DNA from: DASRHT01 sp035650355
GTDB lineage: Bacteria; Chloroflexota; Ktedonobacteria; Ktedonobacterales; Ktedonobacteraceae
Reading direction: 5' to 3'
Assembly: GCA_035650355.1 (NCBI GenBank)
Contig: DASRHT010000046.1
Coordinates: 72,028-136,027, forward strand
DNA length: 64,000 bases
The notes beneath the pieces were generated by a model. That model was not told the origin of the DNA. It worked only from the letters and a program-made list of their open reading frames with translations, and searched no databases. A program made the translations under genes and the position numbers. Within the stretch, counting starts at the first letter, position 1, and each line of letters starts with the position of its first letter. Below, piece by piece: positions 9,276 through 17,373 of the stretch.

Positions 9276-9721
9276 AAGCTATTCTCCTCCTGGTAGTGAG
9301 GCCCTCGACCTTCTGCTGGTTTCTTCCAGATATCCGCCTCTTTTTACTCTGTTCGTCATCTACTACAAACATTGATCACTCTTTATTCCCGCTTACAACG
9401 TCTCCCTCATATCTTCGCCCCCCTTTAAAATTAGCGAAGACATCGCTTTCCACCCTTGCTCGTTTGTTGAAAAAGGGTGAACTCTTACAGCAATAAAACG
9501 CTTACAAGATCCGTTTTTTCGTTGCTGCTTCTCCTGCATTGGTCGAGGTGGCACTGTTTCGCGCTTCGGCTGACTGCAAAACGCGAGTATTCAACACACA
9601 TGAGGGAGATTATACGTTGTGAACTGCGGAACGTCAAGTGATCCGCGGCTGATTTTTTATAGTTTTATCAAAACTTGTGTAGTGATTTATTCCCCTATCT
9701 AGCTCATCGCCTGCTCGACCC
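9276..9721. other. Intergenic region upstream of greA
   Basis: 446 bases without a convincing gene. It must contain the greA promoter, but I see no good -35/-10 pair. No repeat or strong hairpin stands out. Confidence 0.5.
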
Positions 9722-10966
9722 TCAAACTTTTTCTTTTTCGCCCGCGATAAAGCGGAAGAGCTTCGTGCCACAGACAGGGCAACGCCCCTCCATCGCAGCG
9801 CGTCCATTTTTTGTGACTATTCTTGCCGCATTCTGCATTACGCGCTTCTGCCGGCATTTGACGCAATAGGCTTCAGGCTCTGTGGAGCCTGCTACTGGAA
9901 CGGATGTTGCTGCTTGCTTTTCCTGCACCTGAGGCACAACATCTTCACGCACAACCGGAGCCTCTTTTGCGGGCGATTGCTCTTGAAGAGCTGGAGCGGC
10001 AGGTGCTTTTTCTTGTTCGCTTTCCTTGTGCCATGCCAGAATGTCCGCAACCACTTCATCAGGACATTCCTCCTGCACCTGCATGCCAGCTCCATAGACA
10101 GGGGAAGCCTCTTTGAGCTGTGTTACCGCAGAGCGGCTGGCAATAGAACGTGAATGCGGCAAGGCGTTTGCTCCCCAGATGACCAGCCCCGGCTGCGTCA
10201 GTCGCTCAAGCTGATCGGTTACATCCAGATCGAGCGCGCCTGCAAGATGAGCCAGTACTGCGTGTTGAGCTCCCAACTGATGGGCGGCTGCCGATACATA
10301 AGCCAGTTTTGCTTGAGCAACATCCTGATAGCCAGTCGCATCCTCTCTCGCAACTAATGCACGCAGCACGAAGGGAGTGGTTAAAACGGAGTAGAGCATC
10401 AGCGCAACCACCGGATTTTTTGCTAACTGCGCGAGCCACGGTCGCTGCTTGCGTTCGCTCTGCGCAAATAGCGCTGTTGGAGAGAGCAGCACAACCCCAT
10501 TGCAAAACTCGGCGGTGTCGCGAGCGATGACAATGCTATAATTACAGCTCAGTCCGCTCGCGAGCAGCATTGCAGGTTGCCCGATCACCTCGACCAGAAA
10601 ATCATGACCCAGCTTTATATAGGTATCAGCCGTATAAGCCATGTTCGGACGGTCCGAGAGACCAAAGCCTGCCAGGTCGGGCGCATAAACGCGGAAGTGC
10701 CGCGCCAGAGGCTCCATCAACGCATGCATTGTGTGGGAAGACGCGCCAATCCCCGGTGCATGCAGCAAAAGCAGAGGAGGGGCATCAGCTTCCCCTAGAA
10801 CTTTATAAAAGATATGACCATACGTCCATTTATATAGATGGTCTTTCCCTGGTAAAATACTTTTCAAGGGCTGAGGAGTTTTTATGATATAGCGGAGCGT
10901 CAACAACACCGCGCCCACTAATGCCAGAAAGATAAGTTTCAAACTCCTGCGTAGGAACACCGCCAT
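9722..10966 (-). CDS. Alpha/beta-hydrolase-like protein with C-terminal zinc ribbon
   Basis: A 414-residue protein. The ATG at 10966 has AAGGAGG 5 bases upstream; a further in-frame upstream ATG lacks this. A membrane helix at residues 8-26 anchors it. Residues about 50-330 follow the alpha/beta-hydrolase pattern (LLLLHAPGIGASS, YAPDLAGFGLSDRP, VIWGAN). However, the nucleophile elbow reads GLSCN rather than GxSxG, and the place of the catalytic histidine reads GAGMQVQEECP, with Met where His is usual. A Pro/Gln/Glu-rich linker leads to a DUF5679-like zinc ribbon (CVKCRQKRVM ... CPVCGTKLFRF). It may be a non-catalytic scaffold. Confidence 0.75.
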   Translation of the reverse strand: MAVFLRRSLKLIFLALVGAVLLTLRYIIKTPQPLKSILPGKDHLYKWTYGHIFYKVLGEADAPPLLLLHAPGIGASSHTMHALMEPLARHFRVYAPDLAGFGLSDRPNMAYTADTYIKLGHDFLVEVIGQPAMLLASGLSCNYSIVIARDTAEFCNGVVLLSPTALFAQSERKQRPWLAQLAKNPVVALMLYSVLTTPFVLRALVAREDATGYQDVAQAKLAYVSAAAHQLGAQHAVLAHLAGALDLDVTDQLERLTQPGLVIWGANALPHSRSIASRSAVTQLKEASPVYGAGMQVQEECPDEVVADILAWHKESEQEKAPAAPALQEQSPAKEAPVVREDVVPQVQEKQAATSVPVAGSTEPEAYCVKCRQKRVMQNAARIVTKNGRAAMEGRCPVCGTKLFRFIAGEKEKV

Positions 10967-11160
10967 AAGAACCTCCTTGTACCTGCTGTAGCATGTACCA
11001 TAATATAACATGTTACTGCAACTATCGCTATCCGTTTTGCAATCTACAATATGCGAAATTCAGTATCTGTTCAAGATTCTTATGCGTGATAAAGCATGCA
11101 TAAAACTATACGCAATGCGTTCCGGTAAAAGAAGAAAGCATCTTAAAATATTTGGCGCTT

Positions 11161-11190
11161 GGTAGGGGCCGGGCTTGCCCCCGCCCTGCT
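11161..11190 (+). repeat. Family A palindromic repeat copy
   Basis: The sequence starts GGTAGGGGCCGGGCTTGCC and ends CCGCCCTG. It matches the window-wide family A consensus GTAGGGGC-RGGCTTGCCC-YGCCCTG, which folds into a short GC-rich hairpin. It ends 23 bases before the panC-like start and would otherwise lengthen that reading frame artificially. Confidence 0.8.
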
Positions 11191-11212
11191 AGCTCTGGGG
11201 AGTAATGTAATT

Positions 11213-12073
11213 ATGCGCATCATTCGAAATCTGGCCGAGATGACTGAAACGGCCCGCGGCTGGCTGGCTGGCGGGACCGTTGGCTTTGTACCAATCAAAG
11301 GTGGCATTCATGACGGCCATCGCACACTGATACAGGCCGCACATAGCGCCTGCGAAATCTGCGTGGTCAGCGTGATAGCAAACGCTTTTATCGGATCTCA
11401 TCAGCCTGCGCAAACAACCTCTTTCAGTTTGGAAGATGATATACAGCAATTACAGGATCTGGGGGCAGATGTTGTTTTTGCTCCCCAGCTCAAGGAGCTT
11501 TTCCCCGCAGATTTTTCTACTTATGTTACTCCTACCGGCCAGCTCGCTGAACATCTGGAGGGACGCAACAACGCGGTTCGTGTTCGAGAAATCGCCACCA
11601 TCATCATGCAGTTATTCCTGCTCGTCCGTCCAGATATTGCTTATTTCGGGCAAAAAGATGCACAATACGTTGCCGTCCTGCGCAAAATGATTCGTGACCT
11701 TCATGTAGATATCAGCCTGCGCGTGCTCCCTATAGTGCGTGAGAGCGATGGATTGGCGATGAGTATGCGCAACCAGCGGCTCTCGCCCGCCGAACGCCAG
11801 GCCGCGAGAGTGCTTTATCAGGCGTTGCTTCACGCCAGACAGCTCATCGAGCAGGGCGAACTCCGTTCCCAGGCTATCATACAGGCAATAGCGGCAATGA
11901 TAGCCCAGGAGCCGCTGCTTACCTTTGAATATGGCGCACTTTGCCAGCCAGAGACCTTCGTCGAAGTTCCGCAAGCTGCCCCCGGCACGCTGATTACCGT
12001 CGGGGCGCGGGCGGGAACGGTCCATCTGACCGATAATATCGTGTGGCTGGCAAATGGGCAATGGCAGCTTTGA
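11213..12073 (+). CDS. panC: Divergent pantothenate synthetase (PanC) homologue
   Basis: A 286-residue member of the PanC family, which condenses pantoate and beta-alanine using ATP. The ATG at 11213 is chosen because the upstream in-frame codons come from a repeat. The framework is kept: HIGH-like motif GIHDGH (31-36), GADVVFAP (84-91), FGQKDAQ (145-151), MSMRNQRLS (184-191). Several usual residues are not. PTMG before the HIGH motif is PIKG, NPxQF is NAFIG (56-60), FGxKDxQQ ends QY, and the GHFxGV segment is VRVREI. From the M. tuberculosis enzyme, the two glutamines contacting pantoate correspond to I60 and Y152 here. The fold assignment is firm; the substrate is uncertain. Confidence 0.8.
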   Translation: MRIIRNLAEMTETARGWLAGGTVGFVPIKGGIHDGHRTLIQAAHSACEICVVSVIANAFIGSHQPAQTTSFSLEDDIQQLQDLGADVVFAPQLKELFPADFSTYVTPTGQLAEHLEGRNNAVRVREIATIIMQLFLLVRPDIAYFGQKDAQYVAVLRKMIRDLHVDISLRVLPIVRESDGLAMSMRNQRLSPAERQAARVLYQALLHARQLIEQGELRSQAIIQAIAAMIAQEPLLTFEYGALCQPETFVEVPQAAPGTLITVGARAGTVHLTDNIVWLANGQWQL

Positions 12074-12079
12074 AATAAC

Positions 12080-12108
12080 TGGCAATTTAGCTCGTACGGG
12101 TCTATAAT
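12080..12108 (+). promoter_or_regulatory. Putative promoter of plsY
   Basis: A perfect TATAAT at 12103 sits 17 bases behind TGGCAA (three of six -35 matches), 75 bases before the plsY ATG and 6 bases after the PanC-like stop. Confidence 0.4.
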
Positions 12109-12182
12109 GGTGCAAGGTTGATTGCAAATCTGGTAAGGTGGTTGATTCTCATCACGACTTTTGGCACATGTAGGAGGCTACT

Positions 12183-12881
12183 ATGGCAGCTATTATCGGC
12201 TCTCTCTTGCTCACAGCCGTTGTGGCTTATTTGTGGGGATCGCTCCCCTCCGGCTACTGGATGGGGAAAATACTGCGCGGGAAAGATTTTGATATCCGCG
12301 ATTATGGCAGCCATAAAACGGGCGCGACCAATGTGCTACGCACGCTCGGAAAAGTTCCTGCCCTGATCGTTTTTCTGGTAGACATTTCCAAAGGGATTGG
12401 CCCCGCGCTCCTCGCGACCTATGTGCCCACCTTCTCCGGTGGAGGCTGGGGCATCACCGTAGCGGGGATAGCGGCATTGCTGGGCCACTGCTATCCGGTA
12501 TTTATTGGCTTCAAAGGCGGGCGCGGCGTGCTTACAGGGGCGGGCGCGATGCTCGTCGTTTCACCGCTGAGCTTCTTGATAGCAGCCATCACCACCTTTG
12601 GCACTATCGGCATCTGGCGCTATGTCTCTCTTGGCTCGATTGTCGGGAGCGCCACAACCATTATTTGCGGCATCGCCTTCTATTTCGCCGGGCTGACCAA
12701 CCCGAACTTCTTTGCACGCCTGAACCTTCCCCAGATGCTTTTCATGGTGGTTGTCCCCACGCTGGTCATCATTTTCCACTCCGACAACATCGGTCGCTTG
12801 CTAGCGGGAAAGGAGCGCAAAATCGGCCAGAAAGAGACGATTTCAGCCACCAACGAACAGAATGCCTCATCACACGCCTGA
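12183..12881 (+). CDS. plsY: Glycerol-3-phosphate acyltransferase PlsY
   Basis: A 232-residue integral membrane enzyme that transfers an acyl group from acyl phosphate to sn-glycerol 3-phosphate, the first step of phospholipid synthesis. The family motifs are clear: GSLPSGYWMGK near the N-terminus, DIRDYGSHKTGATNVLRTLG, and GHCYPVFIGFKGGRGV. Five to six hydrophobic segments are followed by a polar tail longer than usual. AGGAGG lies 5 bases before the ATG. The 3' end overlaps the convergent pgsA by 12 bases. Confidence 0.95.
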   Translation: MAAIIGSLLLTAVVAYLWGSLPSGYWMGKILRGKDFDIRDYGSHKTGATNVLRTLGKVPALIVFLVDISKGIGPALLATYVPTFSGGGWGITVAGIAALLGHCYPVFIGFKGGRGVLTGAGAMLVVSPLSFLIAAITTFGTIGIWRYVSLGSIVGSATTIICGIAFYFAGLTNPNFFARLNLPQMLFMVVVPTLVIIFHSDNIGRLLAGKERKIGQKETISATNEQNASSHA

Positions 12882-13502
12882 ACCAGTCTTGCTCGCTCCC
12901 CGCTCATCCTGGAAAAGCGGCAGAGCCCCAATCATATACTCGATGCCGGAGAAAGCCGTCCAGACCACCGCCAGGATCAACAACGCATCGGCCAGCAGTA
13001 AGAGCAGCTCGGCTGGCACCAGCGTCTGACTGTTGAAGACAAGATACGGGGGGAAGAGGGAGAGTTGATGCGCCCCCAATCCTTTTGCTAATAGCAAAGC
13101 TCCCATTGCCACCAGCGTGATAAACGTTTTTTGCTTTCCCCAGATCCCCGCCGGAATCACCCTGCCTTTGGCCGCCGCCATTGAGCGGAGACCGGTGACG
13201 AGGAACTCGCGCGTGACGATCACAAAAACGATCCACGCCGGTACCAGGGCAATCTGCACCAGCGCGATCAGAATAGCGGAAACAAACACTTTATCCGCGG
13301 TCAGATCGAGGAAAACGCCGAGAGAGGAGGTGACATGGTAACGCCGGGCCAGGTAGCCATCAAAGAAATCCGTCACCGAGGCCAGAAAAAACAACAGCGT
13401 CGCCACGAGAAACGCCCAGGGCTGATTGATCAAAACCAGGATGAAGACTATTACTGTGGCCAGTAGCCGACTTAAACTCAACATATTTGGGAGATTTCGC
13501 AT
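12870..13502 (-). CDS. pgsA: CDP-diacylglycerol--glycerol-3-phosphate 3-phosphatidyltransferase
   Basis: A 210-residue membrane enzyme making phosphatidylglycerol phosphate from CDP-diacylglycerol and glycerol 3-phosphate. The CDP-alcohol phosphotransferase signature D-x2-DG-x2-AR-x8-G-x3-D-x3-D is complete, running from TDFFDGYLARR to GVFLDLTADK. It starts MRNLPNMLSLSRLLATVIV, typical of PgsA. GAGGTG precedes the ATG. It converges on plsY with a 12-base overlap, and both enzymes draw on the same glycerol 3-phosphate pool. Confidence 0.93.
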   Translation of the reverse strand: MRNLPNMLSLSRLLATVIVFILVLINQPWAFLVATLLFFLASVTDFFDGYLARRYHVTSSLGVFLDLTADKVFVSAILIALVQIALVPAWIVFVIVTREFLVTGLRSMAAAKGRVIPAGIWGKQKTFITLVAMGALLLAKGLGAHQLSLFPPYLVFNSQTLVPAELLLLLADALLILAVVWTAFSGIEYMIGALPLFQDERGASKTGSGV

Positions 13503-13928
13503 GCTTGCACCTCATATTCCAGGTATGCAACGCTCCAGAGCATCTCTGTTACTCTCCGGCTCCAATTACCTCCATACCATCACATGAAAGCAAAATCGTA
13601 TGCACACCAATCTTTTATAGGGAAATGGGGGCCTGCCGGTTTTTCCTCATACGCACAGAGGCCCCAGATCTCGCTCTTGACAAAGGGCGCGGCGATAAGT
13701 AATATCATTATATGCGACGATAGTCCCCATTGTATAGTCAGGATTATTCTACAGTAGATTGTTCTCCCTGATACTTTTTCTCTAGCCCATCCTTCCGACC
13801 GAGAGGAGTTACTCGCTCTCAAAAGAGCAAAACGGTTTGCTTGCAAGGGCCAGTGTCTCAATATAGGCCCGGCTCGTGGCACACCGTATTCCATATAATT
13901 CAATACCGACAAACCAATAACAAGTCCT

Positions 13929-13990
13929 GGGCAACCGCAAGGGATTGCCCCTACCTGATGTGTAGTAGGGGCAATCCCTTGCGGTTGCCC
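13929..13990. repeat. Two family A copies as a perfect inverted repeat
   Basis: The left arm 13929-13954 and right arm 13965-13990 are exact reverse complements over 26 bases with a 10-base spacer. Each arm is a family A variant (right arm GTAGGGGCAATCCCTTGCGG, then TTGCCC). Confidence 0.85.
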
Positions 13991-14225
13991 TGAACGGGTA
14001 CGGGCAGGAAAAATACCCGGTCCCTCTTTGACAATTGTCATTGTAGTGAAATATTAACACTCAGCCAGATCGAGACTCTTTACCGCAGCCGTATTATCTG
14101 TAGTATGGGTAATGTCGCAAGGCATCCCCATCCAGTACCTTAACGTTCTTAGATAGCGTTTGGTTCGCGTCGCCATCGCCCTCTAGCGAGCCCGTGGCAT
14201 GCTCGCACTGACGTGCTCGCGCCAG

Positions 14226-14280
14226 TTGTTTGGATGATGCCACAGCGGGGCTTCGCCCCGCTGTGGCATCATCCAAACAA
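14226..14280. repeat. Long perfect hairpin (25-bp stem, 5-base loop)
   Basis: The left arm 14226-14250 (TTGTTTGGATGATGCCACAG, then CGGGG) pairs perfectly with 14256-14280 around CTTCG. The bases after it (14283-14306, GGTGAGCGCCGCAGGCGTAA, then GCA) resemble those after the hairpin at 34515-34577. It is not followed by a T-run on either side. Confidence 0.85.
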
Positions 14281-14391
14281 GTTGGTGAGCGCCGCAGGCG
14301 TAAGCACTTAGAGAGCAAGCACACGGGGGCACCGGTATCAAACACTATCTTAGTAGTGTAACTTATCACATAAACAAGAAAGAGGCAGATT

Positions 14392-15897
14392 ATGGCAAAG
14401 TATGTGCTTGCCCTGGATCAGGGAACAACAAGCTCGCGCGCAATCGTTTTCGACCATGACGGCTCGATTGTGAGCGTGGCGCAGCAGGAGTTTCCGCAAA
14501 TCTATCCCGCTCCCGGCCTGGTGGAGCATGATCCAGAGGCTATCTGGTCCAGCCAACTGGCAGTAGCCCGGCAGGCGTTAAAAGAGGCAGATGCCTCAGC
14601 CGATGATATCGCCGCTCTCGGTATCACCAACCAGCGCGAAACCGCCCTGGTCTGGGAAAAGAGCACCGGTAAGCCGGTTTTCAACGCAATCGTCTGGCAA
14701 AGCCGCCTCACCGTCCCGATCTGCGATGCACTGAAAGCCAAAGGCTTCGACAAGGAGATTCGCGAACGGACAGGGCTGGTCACAGACGCTTATTTCTCCG
14801 GCACAAAAGTCAAATGGATTCTCGATAACGTCCCCGGCGTACGCGAGAAAGCGCAGCGAGGCGAAGTGCTGTTCGGGAACGTCGATACCTTCCTTATGTG
14901 GCGGCTCTCTAAAGGGCGCGTCCATGCCACCGATCCATCCAATGCCTCGCGCACCCTGCTCTATAACATTTATAAAGGCGATTGGGACGATGTAATCCTC
15001 AATGAACTGGAGATCCCGCGCGCCATGCTGCCAAAGGTGATGCCATCCAGCGGCGTCTTCGGGGAGGCCGACCCGGAGTTCTTCGGCGGCCCCATCAAGA
15101 TGGCGGGCGACGCGGGCGATCAGCAAGCCGCAACATTTGGTCAGACCTGCTACGAAGTGGGCATGGCGAAGAATACGTACGGCACCGGCAGCTTTATGCT
15201 GATGAATACCGGCTCAAAAGGCGTACCATCGCATAGCGGCCTGCTTACGACCATCGGCTGGGGCATCGGCGACCAGGTTACTTACGCGCTGGAAGGCAGC
15301 ATCTTTATCACAGGCGCTGCCGTTCAATGGCTACGCGATGGCCTCAAAGCTATCACCAATAGCACCGATGTCGAAGCTCTGGCCAGTACGGTGCCTGATA
15401 ATGGCGGCGTCTACCTCGTTCCGGCCTTCGTCGGGCTGGGCGCACCGTACTGGGACCCCTACGCGCGCGGCACTATCATCGGCCTGACACGCGGTTCAAC
15501 TATTGGACATGTGGCGCGCGCGGCCCTGGAATCGATGTGTTATCAAACGCGTGACGTGCTGGAAGCGATGACGACCGATAGCGGCGTGCATGTGAAAACG
15601 CTGCGCGTCGATGGCGGCGCGGTTGTCAATAACCTGCTGATGCAATTCCAGGCGGACATCCTGGGAGTACCCGTTCAGCGACCCAAAGTCGCGGAGACGA
15701 CTGCCCTCGGAGCCGCTTACCTGGCCGGCCTCGCCGTTGGTTTCTGGAGCAGCACTCAGGAACTGGCAGAACACTGGGCCATCGACCGCACGTTTGAGCC
15801 TCAGATGGATCAGGCGCAGCGCGAAGAGCTTTATGCCAACTGGAAGCGCGCCGTTCAGCGTTCCCTGGGCTGGGAACAGCCCAAAGAAAATCAGTAA
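14392..15897 (+). CDS. glpK: Glycerol kinase
   Basis: A 501-residue FGGY-family kinase that converts glycerol to sn-glycerol 3-phosphate with ATP. The N-terminal phosphate-binding loop is ALDQGTTSSRAI, followed by glycerol-site segments (TNQRETALVWE, AIVWQSRLT). FGGY signatures occur later (YGTGSFMLMNTG, LRVDGGAVVNNLLMQFQADI). The length is normal. It opens the glycerol cluster: the facilitator and the G3P dehydrogenase follow on the same strand. The weak SD AGAGGCAG precedes the ATG. Confidence 0.97.
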   Translation: MAKYVLALDQGTTSSRAIVFDHDGSIVSVAQQEFPQIYPAPGLVEHDPEAIWSSQLAVARQALKEADASADDIAALGITNQRETALVWEKSTGKPVFNAIVWQSRLTVPICDALKAKGFDKEIRERTGLVTDAYFSGTKVKWILDNVPGVREKAQRGEVLFGNVDTFLMWRLSKGRVHATDPSNASRTLLYNIYKGDWDDVILNELEIPRAMLPKVMPSSGVFGEADPEFFGGPIKMAGDAGDQQAATFGQTCYEVGMAKNTYGTGSFMLMNTGSKGVPSHSGLLTTIGWGIGDQVTYALEGSIFITGAAVQWLRDGLKAITNSTDVEALASTVPDNGGVYLVPAFVGLGAPYWDPYARGTIIGLTRGSTIGHVARAALESMCYQTRDVLEAMTTDSGVHVKTLRVDGGAVVNNLLMQFQADILGVPVQRPKVAETTALGAAYLAGLAVGFWSSTQELAEHWAIDRTFEPQMDQAQREELYANWKRAVQRSLGWEQPKENQ

Positions 15898-15918
15898 CCC
15901 GCTATAATAGCGGGTTAC
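15894..15918 (+). terminator. Hairpin overlapping the glpK stop codon
   Basis: A perfect 12-bp inverted repeat (GTAACCCGCTAT / ATAGCGGGTTAC) with one central base includes the TAA stop. There is no T-run behind it, so it may act as an attenuator or RNA-stability element rather than a full terminator. Confidence 0.45.
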
Positions 15919-16053
15919 CCATGCCCACTGGTTTTGTTGAACTTACATTATGACCACATGACAGGTCAAGTTGACTAACGGACATCTTCATATGTAAAGC
16001 GTGAAACCTGTAAAAAAAGTACCTGTACACAGCTTGCTATGCAGATTGCCAAC

Positions 16054-16082
16054 GCTCCCACGATGAATCGGGGAGCTACAGC
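16054..16082 (+). repeat. 29-bp hairpin unit, second copy
   Basis: Identical over 29 bases to 4719-4747. It folds as GCTCCC-A-CGAT-GA-ATCG-GGGAGC. Both copies lie in the leader of a gene. Confidence 0.8.
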
Positions 16083-16174
16083 TCAGGCCATCTGCAAGGA
16101 ATGGCTTGATAGCATTGGACCATTGGCCCTGTAGTGCGACTCCGTTCTATCTCGGTTTTGTCAGGCAAAAGGAG

Positions 16175-16308
16175 TGTCTTGATATTCCGCACTCCAACGC
16201 TGCTGGACGCATCTAGCTTCGCTCAGGAGTGCGGCAAGGAATGTCTTGATATTCCGCACTCCAACGCTGCTGGACGCATCTAGCTTCGCTCAGGAGTGCG
16301 GCAAGGAG
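16175..16308 (+). repeat. Two tandem 67-bp family D repeats
   Basis: Copies at 16175-16241 and 16242-16308 are almost identical. Each begins TGTCTTGATATTCCGCACTC and ends AGGAGTGCGGCAAGG plus two bases. CCGCACTCC and GGAGTGCGG inside each unit are complementary and make a hairpin. An inverted relative lies at 4719-4784 and an interrupted one at 21402-21484. Confidence 0.9.
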
Positions 16309-16316
16309 TAAGCATT

Positions 16317-17204
16317 ATGAGACAGGCAGTAACCAAGCCTTCCCCACTTTATGCGGGACTTTATGGTGAGATGATTGCCGAGTTCTTCGGCACTATGGTG
16401 CTGATCCTCTTCGGCGACGGTTGCGTAGCAAGTTTTTTACTCTTCAATAAGATATCACCCTTCCCCTTCGCCAACACCTGGATGCTCATCATCTGGGGAT
16501 GGGGCCTCGCCGTCATGCTGGGCATCTATGTCGCCGGCGCAGTCAGCGGCGCTCATATCAACCCGGCGGTCACTCTGGGCTTTGCAGTAACTGGACGATT
16601 CCCCTGGAAAAAGGTACTCTATTACTGGGCTGCTCAGTTGCTGGGAGCGTTCGTGGCAGCAGCTCTTCTCTACTTTGTGTACAAAGGGGGCATCAACAAC
16701 TATCTGCAAGGAGCGAACATTGCCGATCCAGTTAAGGGGGTGGGCAATGTGTTCTACACCAGCAAGAAAGCGTTTGTGGGAGGGTTCGGAGCGTTCGGTG
16801 ACGAATTCATAGGCACCGCGCTGCTGGTCGGTCTGATTCTCGCCATCGTCGATGGTCGCAACCAGCCCGTCCAGGGTAATCTGAACCCGCTGATTATCGG
16901 CCTGCTCATTGTGGCAATTGGCGCTTCGTTCGGCCTGAACACCGGATACGCCATCAACCCGGCTCGTGACTTTGGCCCACGCCTCTGGGTCACCCTCGTC
17001 GGTGGCGGATGGAACTCGTTCAACTCCTACACCTGGATTCCGATAGTTGCGCCCTTGCTTGGCGGCGCGGTCGGCGCTCTGATCTACGACTATACGATGG
17101 GCAGAGTGCTGGCTGCTAAAGGGTTAACGCAGTCAGGTGATACTATTACAACAGGGGAAGCTGTGCGAGAGCCCAGCTACGAGCACACTCGAACGTTTGA
17201 GTAA
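16317..17204 (+). CDS. glpF: Glycerol uptake facilitator (aquaglyceroporin)
   Basis: A 295-residue MIP-family channel. The two half-helix motifs are present: HINPAV and AINPARD, the Asp after the second NPAR being characteristic of glycerol facilitators. Six membrane helices are visible, with a large loop between the halves. The ATG at 16317 is preferred over one 21 bases upstream because AAGGAG lies 9 bases before it. It sits between glpK and glpD, which fits glycerol import trapped by the kinase. Confidence 0.95.
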   Translation: MRQAVTKPSPLYAGLYGEMIAEFFGTMVLILFGDGCVASFLLFNKISPFPFANTWMLIIWGWGLAVMLGIYVAGAVSGAHINPAVTLGFAVTGRFPWKKVLYYWAAQLLGAFVAAALLYFVYKGGINNYLQGANIADPVKGVGNVFYTSKKAFVGGFGAFGDEFIGTALLVGLILAIVDGRNQPVQGNLNPLIIGLLIVAIGASFGLNTGYAINPARDFGPRLWVTLVGGGWNSFNSYTWIPIVAPLLGGAVGALIYDYTMGRVLAAKGLTQSGDTITTGEAVREPSYEHTRTFE

Positions 17205-17373
17205 TGTTCCGTACACGCAATTTCAGTACCCTCAAGTGGAGTCGAGATAGCCTTCAGCTCTCGCCACCTCCCTTGAGGGGGAGTATAGACATCGAACCCT
17301 AAGATGTCAAGTGGAAATGTACTAAGAAAGGAAAAGCGGCGAATGAAGGCATAAAGAGTTCGAGGAGCCTGAT

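Larger units (their letters stand above)
13503..14391. other. 889-base gene-free region between pgsA and glpK, rich in palindromes
   Basis: No frame here looks coding; the open frames cross long palindromes and have no similarity I recognise. The region holds a 26-bp perfect inverted repeat (13929-13990), a 25-bp perfect hairpin (14226-14280) and, near glpK, a 6-bp inverted repeat ACACTA/TAGTGT (14342-14359) that could be an operator. Both the pgsA and glpK promoters should lie here. Confidence 0.6.
15898..16316. other. 419-base glpK-glpF intergenic region made largely of repeats
   Basis: No gene is seen. The region contains the second copy of the 29-bp hairpin unit (16054-16082) and two direct 67-bp copies of a family D element (16175-16308). 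The last unit supplies the AAGGAG ribosome-binding site of the aquaporin gene. Confidence 0.6.

Noticed and set aside
13580..14369. Open frames of 91 and 153 codons in the pgsA-glpK gap
   Set aside because: They run through long palindromes and repeats, lack ribosome-binding sites and show no recognisable protein features.
16175..16308. CRISPR-like direct repeats
   Set aside because: Only two units, directly adjacent without spacers, and no cas genes; they are a tandem family D duplication.
17228..17281. Imperfect inverted repeat CCCTCAAG...CTTGAGGG behind glpF, partly similar to 46076-46100
   Set aside because: The similarity is short and degenerate; I could not separate a repeat family from chance, and there is no T-run to make it a terminator.
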